This document shows positions 17,140-25,930 of a DNA stretch of 64,000 bases, piece by piece. The translations under genes and the position numbers were made by a program. Under the pieces are notes generated by a model. The model saw nothing but the letters and a program-made list of their open reading frames with translations. It had not been told where the DNA came from and did no database searches. The first letter of the stretch is position 1. Each line of letters begins with the position of its first letter. The stretch is from contig NZ_LWBL02000041.1 of NCBI RefSeq assembly GCF_001644195.2, positions 62,001 to 126,000 on the forward strand, given 5' to 3'. This DNA is from Bacillus marinisedimentorum. GTDB lineage: Bacteria > Bacillota > Bacilli > Bacillales > Bacillaceae_O.

Positions 17140-18075
17140 TTACCATCCAAGCGGCTGATGTTCGAGTTCTTCCTTCCAAAGCTGCTCCAATTTTTCAACT
17201 GTTGCCTCTGGCATCTGTTTTTCCGCTGAAGAGAGGTTCCCAATTAATTGTTCCAGACTTTTGGCACCGGGAATAACGGTCGAAACCTCTTTAAAATGAA
17301 GAATGAAACGGAGGGCGGCCTGTGCCATTGATTCCCCCGGTTCAAGCAGCTCCCTGACAACCGGAAGCAGCTCAGCTCGTTTACTCAGCTGCTCCTTGCT
17401 CCAGCGGCTGCGGATGTCCGAAAACTCACTGTTTGCATCATATTTGCCGGAAAGCCAGCCCGAATCGAGCGGCACCTTGATAATCAGGCCGGCTCCCGCT
17501 TCTTCCGCTTTCTTGAAGGCCTGCTTAGGTTCCTGGTGAAAAATATTGAACATCACCTCAATCACCTGGCTGCCAGTTGATTCAAGCAATTTCTCCATTT
17601 CCTTCGCTGTATCAACGGAAGCACCGTACGCACGGATTTTCCCTTCCTTTTTCAGCTGTTCAAGTTCCGCAAAATGGCCACCCTCCCCGGATAAATCATC
17701 AAAAGGAGGATTATGAAGGAGGACGGAATCGAGATAATCGGTTTCCAGCCTGCTCAAGCTCGCCTCCACAGATTGACGGATCAGATTGGGGTCGTAGTTG
17801 ACGGACCCATCCGAATGATGGCCGAATTTGGAACTGATGACCGCTTCACTTCTTTTCCCTTTCAGCGCCTTACCAAGTATAGTCTCACTGTTTCCCAACC
17901 CATAGTTAGGTGCCGTATCAAAAAAGGTGCAGCCCTGTTCCAGCGCTTCATGAACAAGCCTGATCCCTTCTGTTTCCGTCGTTCCGGACCAGTCCTGCGC
18001 ATTGCCCAGCTGCCATGCCCCAAAACCGACTTCGGATACCTCAATTCCCGTCTTTCCAAGTTGCCGCCGTTTCAT
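17140..18075 (-). CDS. aldo/keto reductase
   Basis: NADPH-dependent (beta/alpha)8 oxidoreductase of 311 residues. The catalytic tetrad region is visible: FFDTAPNYG (Asp, Tyr), VISSKFG (Lys), and LLHNPP (His). The cofactor end STVIPGAKSLEQLIGNL is present. It begins MKRRQLGKTGIEVSEVGFGA, and ATG is preceded by AAAGGGG. Belongs to the YghZ/Gfo-like open group acting on small aldehydes or sugars. Single gene. Confidence 0.9.
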   Translation of the reverse strand: MKRRQLGKTGIEVSEVGFGAWQLGNAQDWSGTTETEGIRLVHEALEQGCTFFDTAPNYGLGNSETILGKALKGKRSEAVISSKFGHHSDGSVNYDPNLIRQSVEASLSRLETDYLDSVLLHNPPFDDLSGEGGHFAELEQLKKEGKIRAYGASVDTAKEMEKLLESTGSQVIEVMFNIFHQEPKQAFKKAEEAGAGLIIKVPLDSGWLSGKYDANSEFSDIRSRWSKEQLSKRAELLPVVRELLEPGESMAQAALRFILHFKEVSTVIPGAKSLEQLIGNLSSAEKQMPEATVEKLEQLWKEELEHQPLGW

Positions 18076-18121
18076 TTTCCGTCCCCTTTCTTATCAATAA
18101 TCTGTGATTTACAGGTTGTAC

Positions 18122-18550
18122 TCATAATCTCTTGGATAAATGATAAAGCTTATGATCTTTAGGGCAATCCTCTAATACACCAAAAATTTCATAGCCATTT
18201 TTCAAATAAAAATCTTTTGCCTGAAAATCATATGTACTCAAATAGGCAAGATGACACCCCATCTTTCTTGCCTCGGTTTCTACAACATCTAATAGTTGGT
18301 TCGCAATTCCTCGATTACGATATTCCTCTTTCACCCATAATGTTTCAATGCTTAGAATATTCCATAACGCTGAACATGCCAGTATCCCGCCGATAATATC
18401 CCCATTCTCATCTTTTATGCATCTGTTAATGTCAATAAACGGCTTTTCCTGGGAAAGCGGTATCGATTCAAGATTGTAGTTTAGCAACCTGTTTCCGATA
18501 TACTCAGTTTCTTCCTCTATCGGAGTTGATATTTTATACCTAAAGTCCAT
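18122..18550 (-). CDS. GNAT acetyltransferase, intact member of a duplicated pair
   Basis: 142-residue GNAT with the acetyl-CoA loop VKEEYRNRGIANQLLDVV and the closing FYLKNGYEIFGVL. Start chosen at ATG 18550 (MDFRYKIS), since AGAGGTG lies eight bases ahead; ATG 18556 is too close to it. A frameshifted paralogue lies at 32049-32478 with near-identical C-terminus. A remnant of rlmCD follows upstream on the same strand, as the full rlmCD does for the paralogue. Confidence 0.85.
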   Translation of the reverse strand: MDFRYKISTPIEEETEYIGNRLLNYNLESIPLSQEKPFIDINRCIKDENGDIIGGILACSALWNILSIETLWVKEEYRNRGIANQLLDVVETEARKMGCHLAYLSTYDFQAKDFYLKNGYEIFGVLEDCPKDHKLYHLSKRL

Positions 18551-18603
18551 TTTCATCACACCTCTATAAATGTGAATAACATTTAACAAAAATAATTTAA
18601 TAT

Positions 18604-18668
18604 GGGGACCAGAGGGACAGGTCCACTGTTTCATAAAAATCAGACGGGATAAGGCACCTGTCCCCATA
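18604..18668. repeat. palindromic repeat, family A
   Basis: GGGACAGGTCCACTGTTTC, ATAAAAATCAGACGGGA, AAGGCACCTGTCCCC. Outer arms GGGACAGGT/ACCTGTCCC pair. Same orientation as all other family A copies. Confidence 0.8.
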
Positions 18669-18744
18669 GGCAGCTCATCTTTCCTCATCGTTTAAATCTT
18701 CTATTTCACCAGCCGAATACCTTTTTTAGAATAATAATGCTTAA

Positions 18745-18820
18745 TTGAGGTCACGAGCCACCGTCGCCGGATTACACGAAACATAAACAATCCGCTCCGG
18801 CTTCATCTCTAGCATCGCCG
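18745..18820 (-). pseudogene. rlmCD-like fragment (relic of 23S rRNA methyltransferase gene)
   Basis: About 75 bp that translate as [20 protein letters not shown] then ARDLN and stop. This matches, at DNA and protein level, an internal part of the intact rlmCD at 37169-38542 (residues around 395-425, including the PCNPAT-type motif with the catalytic cysteine). The upstream side is cut off exactly at a family A repeat. It is not a functional gene. It could be a relic of a second RumA paralogue or a partial duplication of rlmCD. Confidence 0.75.
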
Positions 18821-18887
18821 AGAGGGACAGGTCCACTGTCCTATATAAAATCAGACGGGACAAGGTACCTGTCCCTTTGTCCCTCTC
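18821..18887. repeat. palindromic repeat, family A
   Basis: GAGGGACAGGTCCACTGTCC, then ATAAAATCAGACGGGACAAG, then GTACCTGTCCCTTTGTCCCTC. Abuts the rlmCD relic. Confidence 0.8.
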
Positions 18888-19003
18888 AATGGTCATTAAA
18901 AAAGACTCCGGCTCAATACCGGAATCATCCATTAGCTGCTCAAATAAGGCACCCTCTTTTTAATTCTGTCCATTTTAATTGCGACTCTTTCCCCTTATTT
19001 ATG

Positions 19004-19894
19004 TTATAGGTTTTCCATCAACTTTTTGTAGATGCGTTGGTAGTCATCCCTGTCGATCCCGGGAGCGAACTGCTCAGGAAGATCATCCAGGTCAGGGATC
19101 GGTGCTCCTTTTGGTGTCCCTTCGATTACTTTTAATTGTTCGCCGGTCTCCGGGTTGGTGCCCTTCCAAATCTGCTTAATATCCTTATAATCACTATCAC
19201 TCCAAGTATATAAAATGTTATTTAATCCTTGTTCTTCATATTTGCGGGCATAATCAAATTGAGAATTATCCAAGTTGGGCACTGGCAACATTTTCTTCAC
19301 ATCAACACCGGTTACTATCTCGATTGCTTTGGCATAAGCAAGTGCATGGGTCCCGCCCCGAACAAGAAGGTAACCAATCATTTCACGAGCTGTAGGGTGA
19401 TCAGTCATTTCGTAAACCCGCATTTTATGGGTGCGGGCTCCCAGCTCCAAGAAAAAGTTATGCATGAGGTCGAGCACCAGGTTTCCACTGTTAAAGACAT
19501 AATCACCTGTCCAGGATTTACCCATTGAGTCCCCCGGCAGTGCTGTCTGAGCTGTGGCGATGAACTGGTACGTATTCCGTTTGTCCAGTCCGCCTCTTAG
19601 CGGTGTAGTGTCAGGATCTCCGGGGAAAGTGATTCCCCTTGTCAATAAGTTGATCGTGTTATTCACTAGCTCTACATGGCCAAATTCCTCTGCAGTTATA
19701 CTGGCCACAAGGTCATAGAATGGTTTGAGCTTCTTTTTATTTCTGAATGCAAAGGATTGATACATGTAATTATTGAGTGTAGACATTTCACCAAAACGTC
19801 CCCCGAGCAATTCCTGGACTGCAGCCGCAGCATTAGCATCTCCATGAGCAGGTATCGTGAGCTCAATTTGCATACGGTCAATTCGTTTGAACAT
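19004..19894 (-). CDS. manganese catalase
   Basis: Dimanganese (non-haem) catalase of 296 residues that dismutates hydrogen peroxide. Ferritin-like four-helix core with metal ligands: ELLGGRFGEMSTLNNYMYQS (Glu), AEEFGHVELV (Glu...His), DLMHNFFLELGARTHKMRVY (Glu...His) and a C-terminal tail. Spore-associated relatives (CotJC, YdbD/YjqC) are common in Bacillus. ATG with strong GGAGGG upstream. The DUF2642 gene ends 12 bases before it, so the two form a sporulation-type operon. Confidence 0.9.
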   Translation of the reverse strand: MFKRIDRMQIELTIPAHGDANAAAAVQELLGGRFGEMSTLNNYMYQSFAFRNKKKLKPFYDLVASITAEEFGHVELVNNTINLLTRGITFPGDPDTTPLRGGLDKRNTYQFIATAQTALPGDSMGKSWTGDYVFNSGNLVLDLMHNFFLELGARTHKMRVYEMTDHPTAREMIGYLLVRGGTHALAYAKAIEIVTGVDVKKMLPVPNLDNSQFDYARKYEEQGLNNILYTWSDSDYKDIKQIWKGTNPETGEQLKVIEGTPKGAPIPDLDDLPEQFAPGIDRDDYQRIYKKLMENL

Positions 19895-19906
19895 ATCTTT
19901 CCCTCC

Positions 19907-20128
19907 TTACCCCTGGGAAGGTGAGACCCATACTATTTGTTGAGTTCTGACGAAAAAAGGAACTTGATTGACTTCGATAACAATATGATCAGGCATTACT
20001 GTCTGAAGCCTTCCCCTTAAAGACCCTCGGGTTGTTTCTACAACGATCCTTTTACCCTGAATGGACAATAATGTCTGGTAGACATAGGGATCGATCCAGG
20101 AAAGCATCGATGATTGCTGTTCGTGCAT
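19907..20128 (-). CDS. DUF2642 (YuzF-like) protein
   Basis: 73-residue protein typical of small spore-coat-associated DUF2642 proteins: SIQGKRIVVETTRGSLRGRL then a beta-strand core VMPDHIVIEVNQVPFFVRTQ, an Sm-like small barrel. The start is ATG 20128 (MHEQQSSML) behind AAGGAGGT; the open frame extends upstream without support. Cotranscribed with Mn catalase, suggesting a role in localising the catalase or a common time of expression in the mother cell. Confidence 0.75.
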   Translation of the reverse strand: MHEQQSSMLSWIDPYVYQTLLSIQGKRIVVETTRGSLRGRLQTVMPDHIVIEVNQVPFFVRTQQIVWVSPSQG

Positions 20129-20224
20129 ATGCTCAACCACCTCCTTGGCTCTAAAGGGATTATATGCACAGAATTTCATTTTTATTTCCTGTAACTTATA
20201 TGTGGATAGTAAAACTGATTTAAT

Positions 20225-20275
20225 AGTGCCTGTCACTTCTCGAAGTTTGTCGATATTCGACATATACCGGGAAGG
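20225..20275. repeat. half-degenerate family B repeat
   Basis: AGTGCCTGTCACTTCTCG and TTGTCGATATTCGACA match family B. The right arm is degenerate and ends CGGGAAGGTA. Confidence 0.7.
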
Positions 20276-20291
20276 TATAAAACGGTATAAA

Positions 20292-20336
20292 AGATCCCTG
20301 GCCCCGGAGCGTTATCGCGGCCGGGGCCAGGAATCT
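20292..20336 (-). terminator. rho-independent terminator of medium-chain dehydrogenase
   Basis: Minus strand: GATTCCTGGCCCCGG pairs with CCGGGGCCAGGGATC, followed by TTTT. A very stable stem of about 15 bp. Confidence 0.85.
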
Positions 20337-20347
20337 TAATGAGCATT

Positions 20348-21382
20348 TTAAGGGAGTAATACGATCTTCCCTACCTTCCCTTTATGTTTAAAATAAACTT
20401 GGGCTTCTTTCACTTTTTCCAAAGGAAAGGTCTTATCAATGACCGGCTTGATTTTGCCTTCGGAGACCGCTTGAAGCATTTCTTTAAATTCTTCTCTCGT
20501 CCCTAACACGGATCCATACATTGTAATATGTTTTAAATACAGCGTTCTAAAATCAAGATTTGTCTTTTGACCGCCGGCAGATCCGGAAATACAGAACTTT
20601 CCCCCTTTTTTCAGAACCTGAAGAGCTGCGGAAAACAAAGCATCTCCCACCACATCCAAAACCGAGTCGATCGGGCCGCCATTCACTTTTAAAATTTCTT
20701 TTTGTAAATTATCGGATCTGTAGGATAATACGTGCGCTGCCCCTAATTCCTTCATTCTTTCTTCACCTTCTAAATCGCCAATTATGGCAATAACCTTAGC
20801 TCCAAACACTTTAGAGGCAATTTGCACATTCAATGATCCAACTCCGCCGTTTGCCCCTGTGACCATAACTGTCTCGCCAGGTTTCACTTGAATTTGTTTG
20901 ACCATATGCCATGCCGTCAACCCGCTTACTGAAAAAACGGCACTTTCCAAATAAGTGGAAAGGGGCATCTCAAAACAAAGGTCAGCAGGCCACACCACAT
21001 ATTCAGCATAACCCCCGTCATATTCCGACCCTATAAAAGACATGTCTTCAGAGATATGTTCAGTCCCCTCTTCTCCAGTGGAAGTGAAAGGGAACAAAAC
21101 GACACTCTTTCCTGCCAGGGATTCATCTGCTTGGCCGCCAACTTCAACAATTTCTCCAGCTATATCTGATCCGGGTATACGCGGGAACTGAACCCCTTCT
21201 GGCCGCCAGCCGGACTTGGAATCGGTGCCATAAGCCCCTTCTCTCATCCAGATTTCCGTATTATTAATGGCACATGCCTTCACTTTCACAAGAACTTCAT
21301 TTGCTTTCGGCTCCGGCCTGGGAATTTCGACTACTCTTAACTTGTCTACGTCCCCATACCCTGTGACTTGTACAGCCCTCAT
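20348..21382 (-). CDS. zinc-free medium-chain dehydrogenase/quinone reductase
   Basis: NAD(P)H-dependent MDR-family oxidoreductase of 344 residues: N-terminal GroES-like domain (residues 1-150; PGSDIAGEIVEVGG) and Rossmann domain with VMVTGANGGVGSLNVQIASKV near 165-185. The cysteine cluster of structural zinc is absent, which points to the quinone-oxidoreductase/enoyl reductase side. ATG behind AAAAGGTGATG. Substrate unknown. Confidence 0.85.
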   Translation of the reverse strand: MRAVQVTGYGDVDKLRVVEIPRPEPKANEVLVKVKACAINNTEIWMREGAYGTDSKSGWRPEGVQFPRIPGSDIAGEIVEVGGQADESLAGKSVVLFPFTSTGEEGTEHISEDMSFIGSEYDGGYAEYVVWPADLCFEMPLSTYLESAVFSVSGLTAWHMVKQIQVKPGETVMVTGANGGVGSLNVQIASKVFGAKVIAIIGDLEGEERMKELGAAHVLSYRSDNLQKEILKVNGGPIDSVLDVVGDALFSAALQVLKKGGKFCISGSAGGQKTNLDFRTLYLKHITMYGSVLGTREEFKEMLQAVSEGKIKPVIDKTFPLEKVKEAQVYFKHKGKVGKIVLLP

Positions 21383-21450
21383 TACTTCATCACCTTTTCA
21401 TGAATTTCAATTCTATTGTTATATTGCGCTCATAGGGTGTGAATGATTCG

Positions 21451-21510
21451 AGGGGCAGGTCCAATGTCCCAAAAAACCAAAAGGGACAAGGTGCCTGTCC
21501 CCCTTGTCCC
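21451..21510. repeat. palindromic repeat, family A
   Basis: GGGGCAGGTCCAATGTCCC, then AAAGGGACAAGGTGCCTGTCCC. Lies 15 bp left of the MITE-like element. Confidence 0.8.
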
Positions 21511-21524
21511 CCATCTTTTCAATT

Positions 21525-21773
21525 GGCTCTGTTAAACGTTAGTGTTGATTTCCGTTGCAGGTACTCGCTTTCACCATAGGCACAAGTGCGACATCTGTTC
21601 CTGCTTCCCTCCGGTCGCACTCACAGTGTCTTCTTTGCCGCGGGGCGGGCGGTGAGCATCCTCATCGCTATCGCTCTTGCGGGGTCTCACCTGTCCCGCT
21701 AGTCCCGCCGGAGTCTCGCACCTTCCACTCCAATCAACTAGTGTAAAAATTAACAATGAGCTTTAACACAGCC
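21525..21773. mobile_element. MITE-like element, copy 2 (249 bp) with 8-bp target duplication
   Basis: Ends GGCTCTGTTAAACGTT... and ...GAGCTTTAACACAGCC are imperfect inverted repeats matching copy 1. Both sides are flanked by TTTCAATT (21517-21524 and 21774-21781), the direct repeat expected from insertion. No transposase is encoded. The right duplication overlaps the stop codon of the PTS IIC gene, so the element landed at the very end of that gene. Confidence 0.85.
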
Positions 21774-21779
21774 TTTCAA

Positions 21780-23147
21780 TTAAGCAGCCGGAGCTTTATC
21801 TTTATTTCCCTTCGTATGGCGTTTCCAGCCAAGAAGGAACATGACACCGAGCACGCCTAAAATCGCAGTAATGGCTAGCGTGTTCGATTCGATCAGTCTA
21901 ATCAAGTTTCCAAGCACAATTCCGACTGCACCGAAATCTGCATCTCCAAATGTTGTGCCTTCAAATCCGAGAGACCCGAGAACCGGGAGCAGCAGGGCTG
22001 GAAGAAAACTGATGATGACTCCATTGGCCATGGAGCCAAAGACGGCCCCTTTTCGTCCACCGGTCGCATTGCCGAATACGCCCGCCGCTGCGCCTGTGAA
22101 GAAGTGAGGAACGAGCCCCGGGACAATCACTTTCAAGCCGAACAGCGGCAAGAAAAGCATGCTGACCAGGCCTGCAACAAAGCTGCTCAAGAAGCCGATA
22201 ATCACTGCATTTCCCGCGAACGGAAACACAGCCGGGCAATCAAGGGCCGGTTTGGCATTTGGCACAATCCGGTCCGCAATCCCTTTAAATGCCGGAACAA
22301 TTTCCCCCAGGAGCATCCGTACACCGGCAAGAATGATGTAAACCCCTACGGCGAAGGTAAGGCCTTGCATAAAGGAAAAGACAAGGAAGTTTTGGCCGCC
22401 GCTCAGTTCCGTTTCAATATATTGAGGCCCTGCAAAGAAAGCTACGACAAAGAATAACAGGACCATTGTGAGTGAGACAGAAACCGACGTGTCCCGTAGA
22501 AAACCTAAAGACTTTGGAACTTTCAGCTCTTCTGTTGATTTGGAATTTTTCCCGACAGCTTTTCCAACAAGCGCCGACACCAGGTACCCAACTGACCCGA
22601 AGTGCCCGACTGCAAAATCATCAGATCCTGTTATCTTTCTTGTGAACGGCTGCAGCATCGCCGGTGAAAGCACCATCAATGAGCCAAGGATAATGGAACC
22701 GATGATCACCATCGGAACCCCCGTAATGCCGCCCGTAACCAGGATTACCGAAATCATCGCTGCCATGAACATCGTGTGATGGCCTGTTAAAAAGATATAT
22801 TTGAATGGTGTGAAACGGGCAAGTAAAATATTCACAACCATTCCGAACAGCATGACCATTGCTGTTTCCGCGCCAAAGCTTTCCTGGGCAAGGGCTACAA
22901 TTGCCTCGTTGTTCGGAATAACGCCATCAACAGAAAATGCTTTGTTGAACATACTGCTGAATTGGCCCAAAGATTGGACAAGTACATTCGCACCTGCTCC
23001 GAGAATGACGAATCCCATCACGGTTTTCAACGTACCCGAAGTGACATCTGCGATATTCTTCTTTTGGATGAGAAGGCCGAACAATGCAAACAATCCCACA
23101 AGAATGGCAGGTGAACCTAAAATGTCCTTCATTATGATATCAACCAC
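21780..23147 (-). CDS. ulaA: PTS ascorbate-type IIC permease
   Basis: Membrane component of a sugar/ascorbate phosphotransferase system; it takes up its substrate and couples to phosphorylation from IIB. 455 residues with about 11 transmembrane helices and family stretches FLTGHHTMFMAAM, CPAVFPFAGNAVIIGFLSS and HFFTGAAAGVFGNATGGRKG. GTG start at 23147 is preferred, since GGGAGG lies seven bases upstream; TTG 23162 is in frame but lacks a site. Third gene of the operon after regulator and IIB. No ulaDEF-type catabolic genes are nearby, so substrate is not certain. Its stop codon lies in the target duplication of a MITE-like element. Confidence 0.88.
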   Translation of the reverse strand: MVDIIMKDILGSPAILVGLFALFGLLIQKKNIADVTSGTLKTVMGFVILGAGANVLVQSLGQFSSMFNKAFSVDGVIPNNEAIVALAQESFGAETAMVMLFGMVVNILLARFTPFKYIFLTGHHTMFMAAMISVILVTGGITGVPMVIIGSIILGSLMVLSPAMLQPFTRKITGSDDFAVGHFGSVGYLVSALVGKAVGKNSKSTEELKVPKSLGFLRDTSVSVSLTMVLLFFVVAFFAGPQYIETELSGGQNFLVFSFMQGLTFAVGVYIILAGVRMLLGEIVPAFKGIADRIVPNAKPALDCPAVFPFAGNAVIIGFLSSFVAGLVSMLFLPLFGLKVIVPGLVPHFFTGAAAGVFGNATGGRKGAVFGSMANGVIISFLPALLLPVLGSLGFEGTTFGDADFGAVGIVLGNLIRLIESNTLAITAILGVLGVMFLLGWKRHTKGNKDKAPAA

Positions 23148-23183
23148 GTTATAACCTCCCAAATATATTTGCCTTTATTAAAA

Positions 23184-23453
23184 TTAAACGTTCGCCTCCA
23201 ACGCTTCACGCAATTCATTCTTGTCCATCAGGTTTTTGAGTTTCACTACATTCGGATGGACTTCCGCCAGTTTATCGACAATGTCTTCCGATCCGATGAA
23301 AATATCAGCCTGTTCCGTCTTTGCAGTGGAAAGGTCGGTATGGGTGACTTCCGCTTCCCTTCCCATCTCCTTCAAAAGTGCTTTCGCATTCATTTCGACG
23401 ATCATACTGCTTCCCAGTCCATTTCCGCACACGACTATAATTTTTTTCATCAT
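23184..23453 (-). CDS. ulaB: PTS lactose/ascorbate-type IIB protein
   Basis: 89-residue phosphocarrier with the IIB signature IIVVCGNGLGSSMIVEMN; Cys9 takes the phosphate from IIA and passes it to the sugar. It starts at one of two adjacent ATGs behind AGGAGG. It follows the regulator by 14 bases and precedes IIC by 36, so all three are one transcript. A separate IIA gene is missing; that domain sits in the regulator. Confidence 0.9.
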   Translation of the reverse strand: MMKKIIVVCGNGLGSSMIVEMNAKALLKEMGREAEVTHTDLSTAKTEQADIFIGSEDIVDKLAEVHPNVVKLKNLMDKNELREALEANV

Positions 23454-23467
23454 TACTTCCTCCTTGG

Positions 23468-25600
23468 TTAATAGGTTTTAGTCTTGCTTTCATTTTGTTC
23501 TATAATGCCGACCACTTCTTTCGGGCTGGCTGCCGCGATGAGCCGGTCGATATTTTCTTCATCCGATAGCATTTCAGATAGCTGAGCAAGCGCTTTCAGA
23601 TGCGTCTGATTGTCAATAGCCGCAAGCACAATGATCAAATTGGCGCGATGTTTTTCTTTTTCAGAAAAATGTACTGGTTCCTTGAGCAAGAGTAAACTCA
23701 TCCCCAATCGCTTCACGCCTTCTTCAGGTCTCGCGTGAGGAAGGGCAATCCTTGGGGCGATTACAATATAAGCTCCCATTTTTTTCACGTTATCAATCAT
23801 CGCTTCGATATATTCTTCCTGGATGTAGTCTTGTTCAACCAACGGTTCTGCTGCGATTTGAATCGCTTCTTCCCAACTGGAAGCACGATCCTGGAAACGT
23901 ATTGTCTGCTCAGTCAATAATTCTTTAAGCATAGGCTTCCTCGGCTCCTTTTTCTTTATTGGAGCATCCTTTTCCAACAGAAAGGATAACTCTGCCTTTA
24001 GATTTGTCCGTTCGTGAATCGTGGCATGCTTTTCAACAACATCCATGATTTCATCGGCTAAGTCCCGTTCTTGCTGAGGAGCTTTTCCATCCAGCAACTC
24101 ATTCATTTGCTGAAGAATTTGCTCTTTTTCCACATTTGTTAAAATAGCGGGCACATAAATGATTGGAATATGTTCAGACTTTATAAATGTTGTGGAGAAA
24201 ATGATATCCGCTTCCTGCTCATTTGCAAGGAACTGCCGCACAGATGCTGTTTTCGTGACATCAAGACCGGCAACCAAATTTTCCAATTGGGTTTTTAAGA
24301 GGTTGGAAGTGCCGATTCCATTCTCACAAACAATAATGGCTCTATATTTCGTTTCGATTTGCTTTTCCTCTCTTGCCAGCCAGCCGATGAAATGCATGGT
24401 GATGTATGCTGCTTCCTCTGGAGGCACAGGCTTCCCCACAAAGTATTCAAGGTGAAGGATGACCCGCTTTGTCAATTGGTAGATATCCTTGTAATTGTTT
24501 TGGATGCTTTCTGCCAGGTCGTTTCCAATCCTGACGCCATACTTCAACCGGTAATAGGCGGGTTTTATATGAAGAACCAGGTTATCTTCCAATTCGCCAA
24601 CATCGTCGAAGATGACACCGGCATAGGACTGAAAATCCCTGATCATCCTTGCGACAACATCCCTTAACCCCTTCATTTCCTGCTCTGTGTAATTGCCTAA
24701 ATCATCAGGCTGAATTTTCGAACCGAGCAAGTGCATCGTGAAAAAACAAACTTCATCTTCACGGAAGGAAATGCTGCGCTGCGCCGATAATTTCTCCATG
24801 ATTTTTTTCGCAGCTTTGTAGTATTCGGTCTGCTGAAGAACTTTCTTCTCTTCAGCGTTGACCTCAACGTGTTTACCGGCCTGGACCCTTTTTAAAATTA
24901 TCATCAATTGCAGGGAGAGCATTTCCACCATTTCATCTGTCAGGGTGTACCCGATTTCTCTCTCAGCATCATAAATGAGCTTTCGGATTTCACTCCGTTC
25001 CCCTTCTTCATCAACTGTCTTCTCCGGGCCGGATTGGATCATCTCATACACTTTTCCCCTCACCGTGTGCCAGTCCTTATTCAGCAAAATCCTGGACAAC
25101 ACATCGGATAACAGCGTCCGCTTCGCTTCTTCCGGCCCTTCCACAACATAACCTTTTCCTCTCTGGTACCGCAGGTGAATGGCATGCTGCTGCAACGTTT
25201 TCTTGACCTTTTTCAGATCGCTGACAATCGTTCCGCGGCTCATGTTCGTCAGATCCATGAAAGATTTTGTAGAGGAAGCTTCCTCCTCTGCCAGTACCTT
25301 TGCAAGAATCAACAAGATCCGCTCCTGCTCGGAATATTGATATTCCCAGTCACTGAACGTGTACTGCGCGTCCACTTTCAGTTTTCCTTTTGATCCCTCC
25401 GGCAAGAAAAACCCCTGGCCATGGACATTTTTAACCGTTTCAAGACCTTGACTCTCCAGCCATGCATTGATTTGATCCAGATCATAATATACAGTCCGCT
25501 GTGATATCCCGATTTTCCGCATTAACTCTTCCGTTTTGACCGGATCCGGCGATTGCTGAATAATGGATAACATGTACGCGCGTCTTTTATCCAAAACCAT
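23468..25600 (-). CDS. BglG/MtlR-type PRD regulator with IIB-like and IIA domains
   Basis: Transcriptional activator or antiterminator of 710 residues. Order: N-terminal helix-turn-helix (1-60, ISQRTVYYDLDQINAWL), second HTH_Mga-like region (about 100-150), two PTS regulation domains (about 190-400, with conserved His in ITMHFIG), IIB-like domain with AIIVCENGIGTSNLLKTQL near 425, and a C-terminal IIA of the fructose/mannitol-ascorbate type (about 565-705) with catalytic His in IALPHARPEEG. ATG behind AGGAGG. First gene of the PTS operon. The IIA domain probably both phosphorylates IIB and reports flux to the PRDs. Confidence 0.9.
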   Translation of the reverse strand: MVLDKRRAYMLSIIQQSPDPVKTEELMRKIGISQRTVYYDLDQINAWLESQGLETVKNVHGQGFFLPEGSKGKLKVDAQYTFSDWEYQYSEQERILLILAKVLAEEEASSTKSFMDLTNMSRGTIVSDLKKVKKTLQQHAIHLRYQRGKGYVVEGPEEAKRTLLSDVLSRILLNKDWHTVRGKVYEMIQSGPEKTVDEEGERSEIRKLIYDAEREIGYTLTDEMVEMLSLQLMIILKRVQAGKHVEVNAEEKKVLQQTEYYKAAKKIMEKLSAQRSISFREDEVCFFTMHLLGSKIQPDDLGNYTEQEMKGLRDVVARMIRDFQSYAGVIFDDVGELEDNLVLHIKPAYYRLKYGVRIGNDLAESIQNNYKDIYQLTKRVILHLEYFVGKPVPPEEAAYITMHFIGWLAREEKQIETKYRAIIVCENGIGTSNLLKTQLENLVAGLDVTKTASVRQFLANEQEADIIFSTTFIKSEHIPIIYVPAILTNVEKEQILQQMNELLDGKAPQQERDLADEIMDVVEKHATIHERTNLKAELSFLLEKDAPIKKKEPRKPMLKELLTEQTIRFQDRASSWEEAIQIAAEPLVEQDYIQEEYIEAMIDNVKKMGAYIVIAPRIALPHARPEEGVKRLGMSLLLLKEPVHFSEKEKHRANLIIVLAAIDNQTHLKALAQLSEMLSDEENIDRLIAAASPKEVVGIIEQNESKTKTY

Positions 25601-25760
25601 GAAAGGATCCTCCTGTTCAAATTAGCAAATTTGCATTTTTGCACTTTTATAAAATATGATGATCATCTATGGATTCATTATATAACGCTTTCATAAGGGA
25701 TGTAAGGGCTTTCGTTGACCAGAAATTGTTGTGTATGAATTTGCAAGATTGCACACAAAA

Positions 25761-25792
25761 GCACTTATTCCCTAATGATTGGGAATAAGTGC
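25761..25792 (-). terminator. rho-independent terminator of zinc-ribbon gene
   Basis: Perfect 12-bp stem GCACTTATTCCC/GGGAATAAGTGC around TAATGATT, with TTTT on the minus-strand exit. Confidence 0.75.
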
Positions 25793-25875
25793 ATAAAAAA
25801 TACATAAAGGTATGAAAATTTTTTATGGATTAACAATGGCTGGAAATATTTCAGTGATTTACACATATAAAGAAA

Positions 25876-25918
25876 CAGGGGACGGTTCTGCATCTGCAAA
25901 ACCGTCTCCTGTTTCTTT
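25876..25918. repeat. hairpin repeat, family C
   Basis: GAAACAGGGGACGGTT(CTG) pairs with AACCGTCTCCTGTTTC. A related hairpin is at 31758-31802 on the other side of the HET-C cassette. Confidence 0.75.
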
Positions 25919-25930
25919 CTCAGTATAATC

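Larger units (their letters stand above)
25601..25930. promoter_or_regulatory. intergenic region: PTS operon promoter and two hairpins
   Basis: No gene. On the minus strand a half cre-like TGAAAGCG lies near 25684-25694, but the second half does not match the CcpA consensus. Two separate hairpins are listed on their own. Confidence 0.35.

Noticed and set aside
18741-18932. 63-codon frame as a real gene
   Set aside because: Its second half is a fragment of rlmCD and its first half comes from a family A repeat.
25681-25700. CcpA cre site before the PTS regulator
   Set aside because: Only the TGAAAGCG half matches; the second half lacks the CA end.
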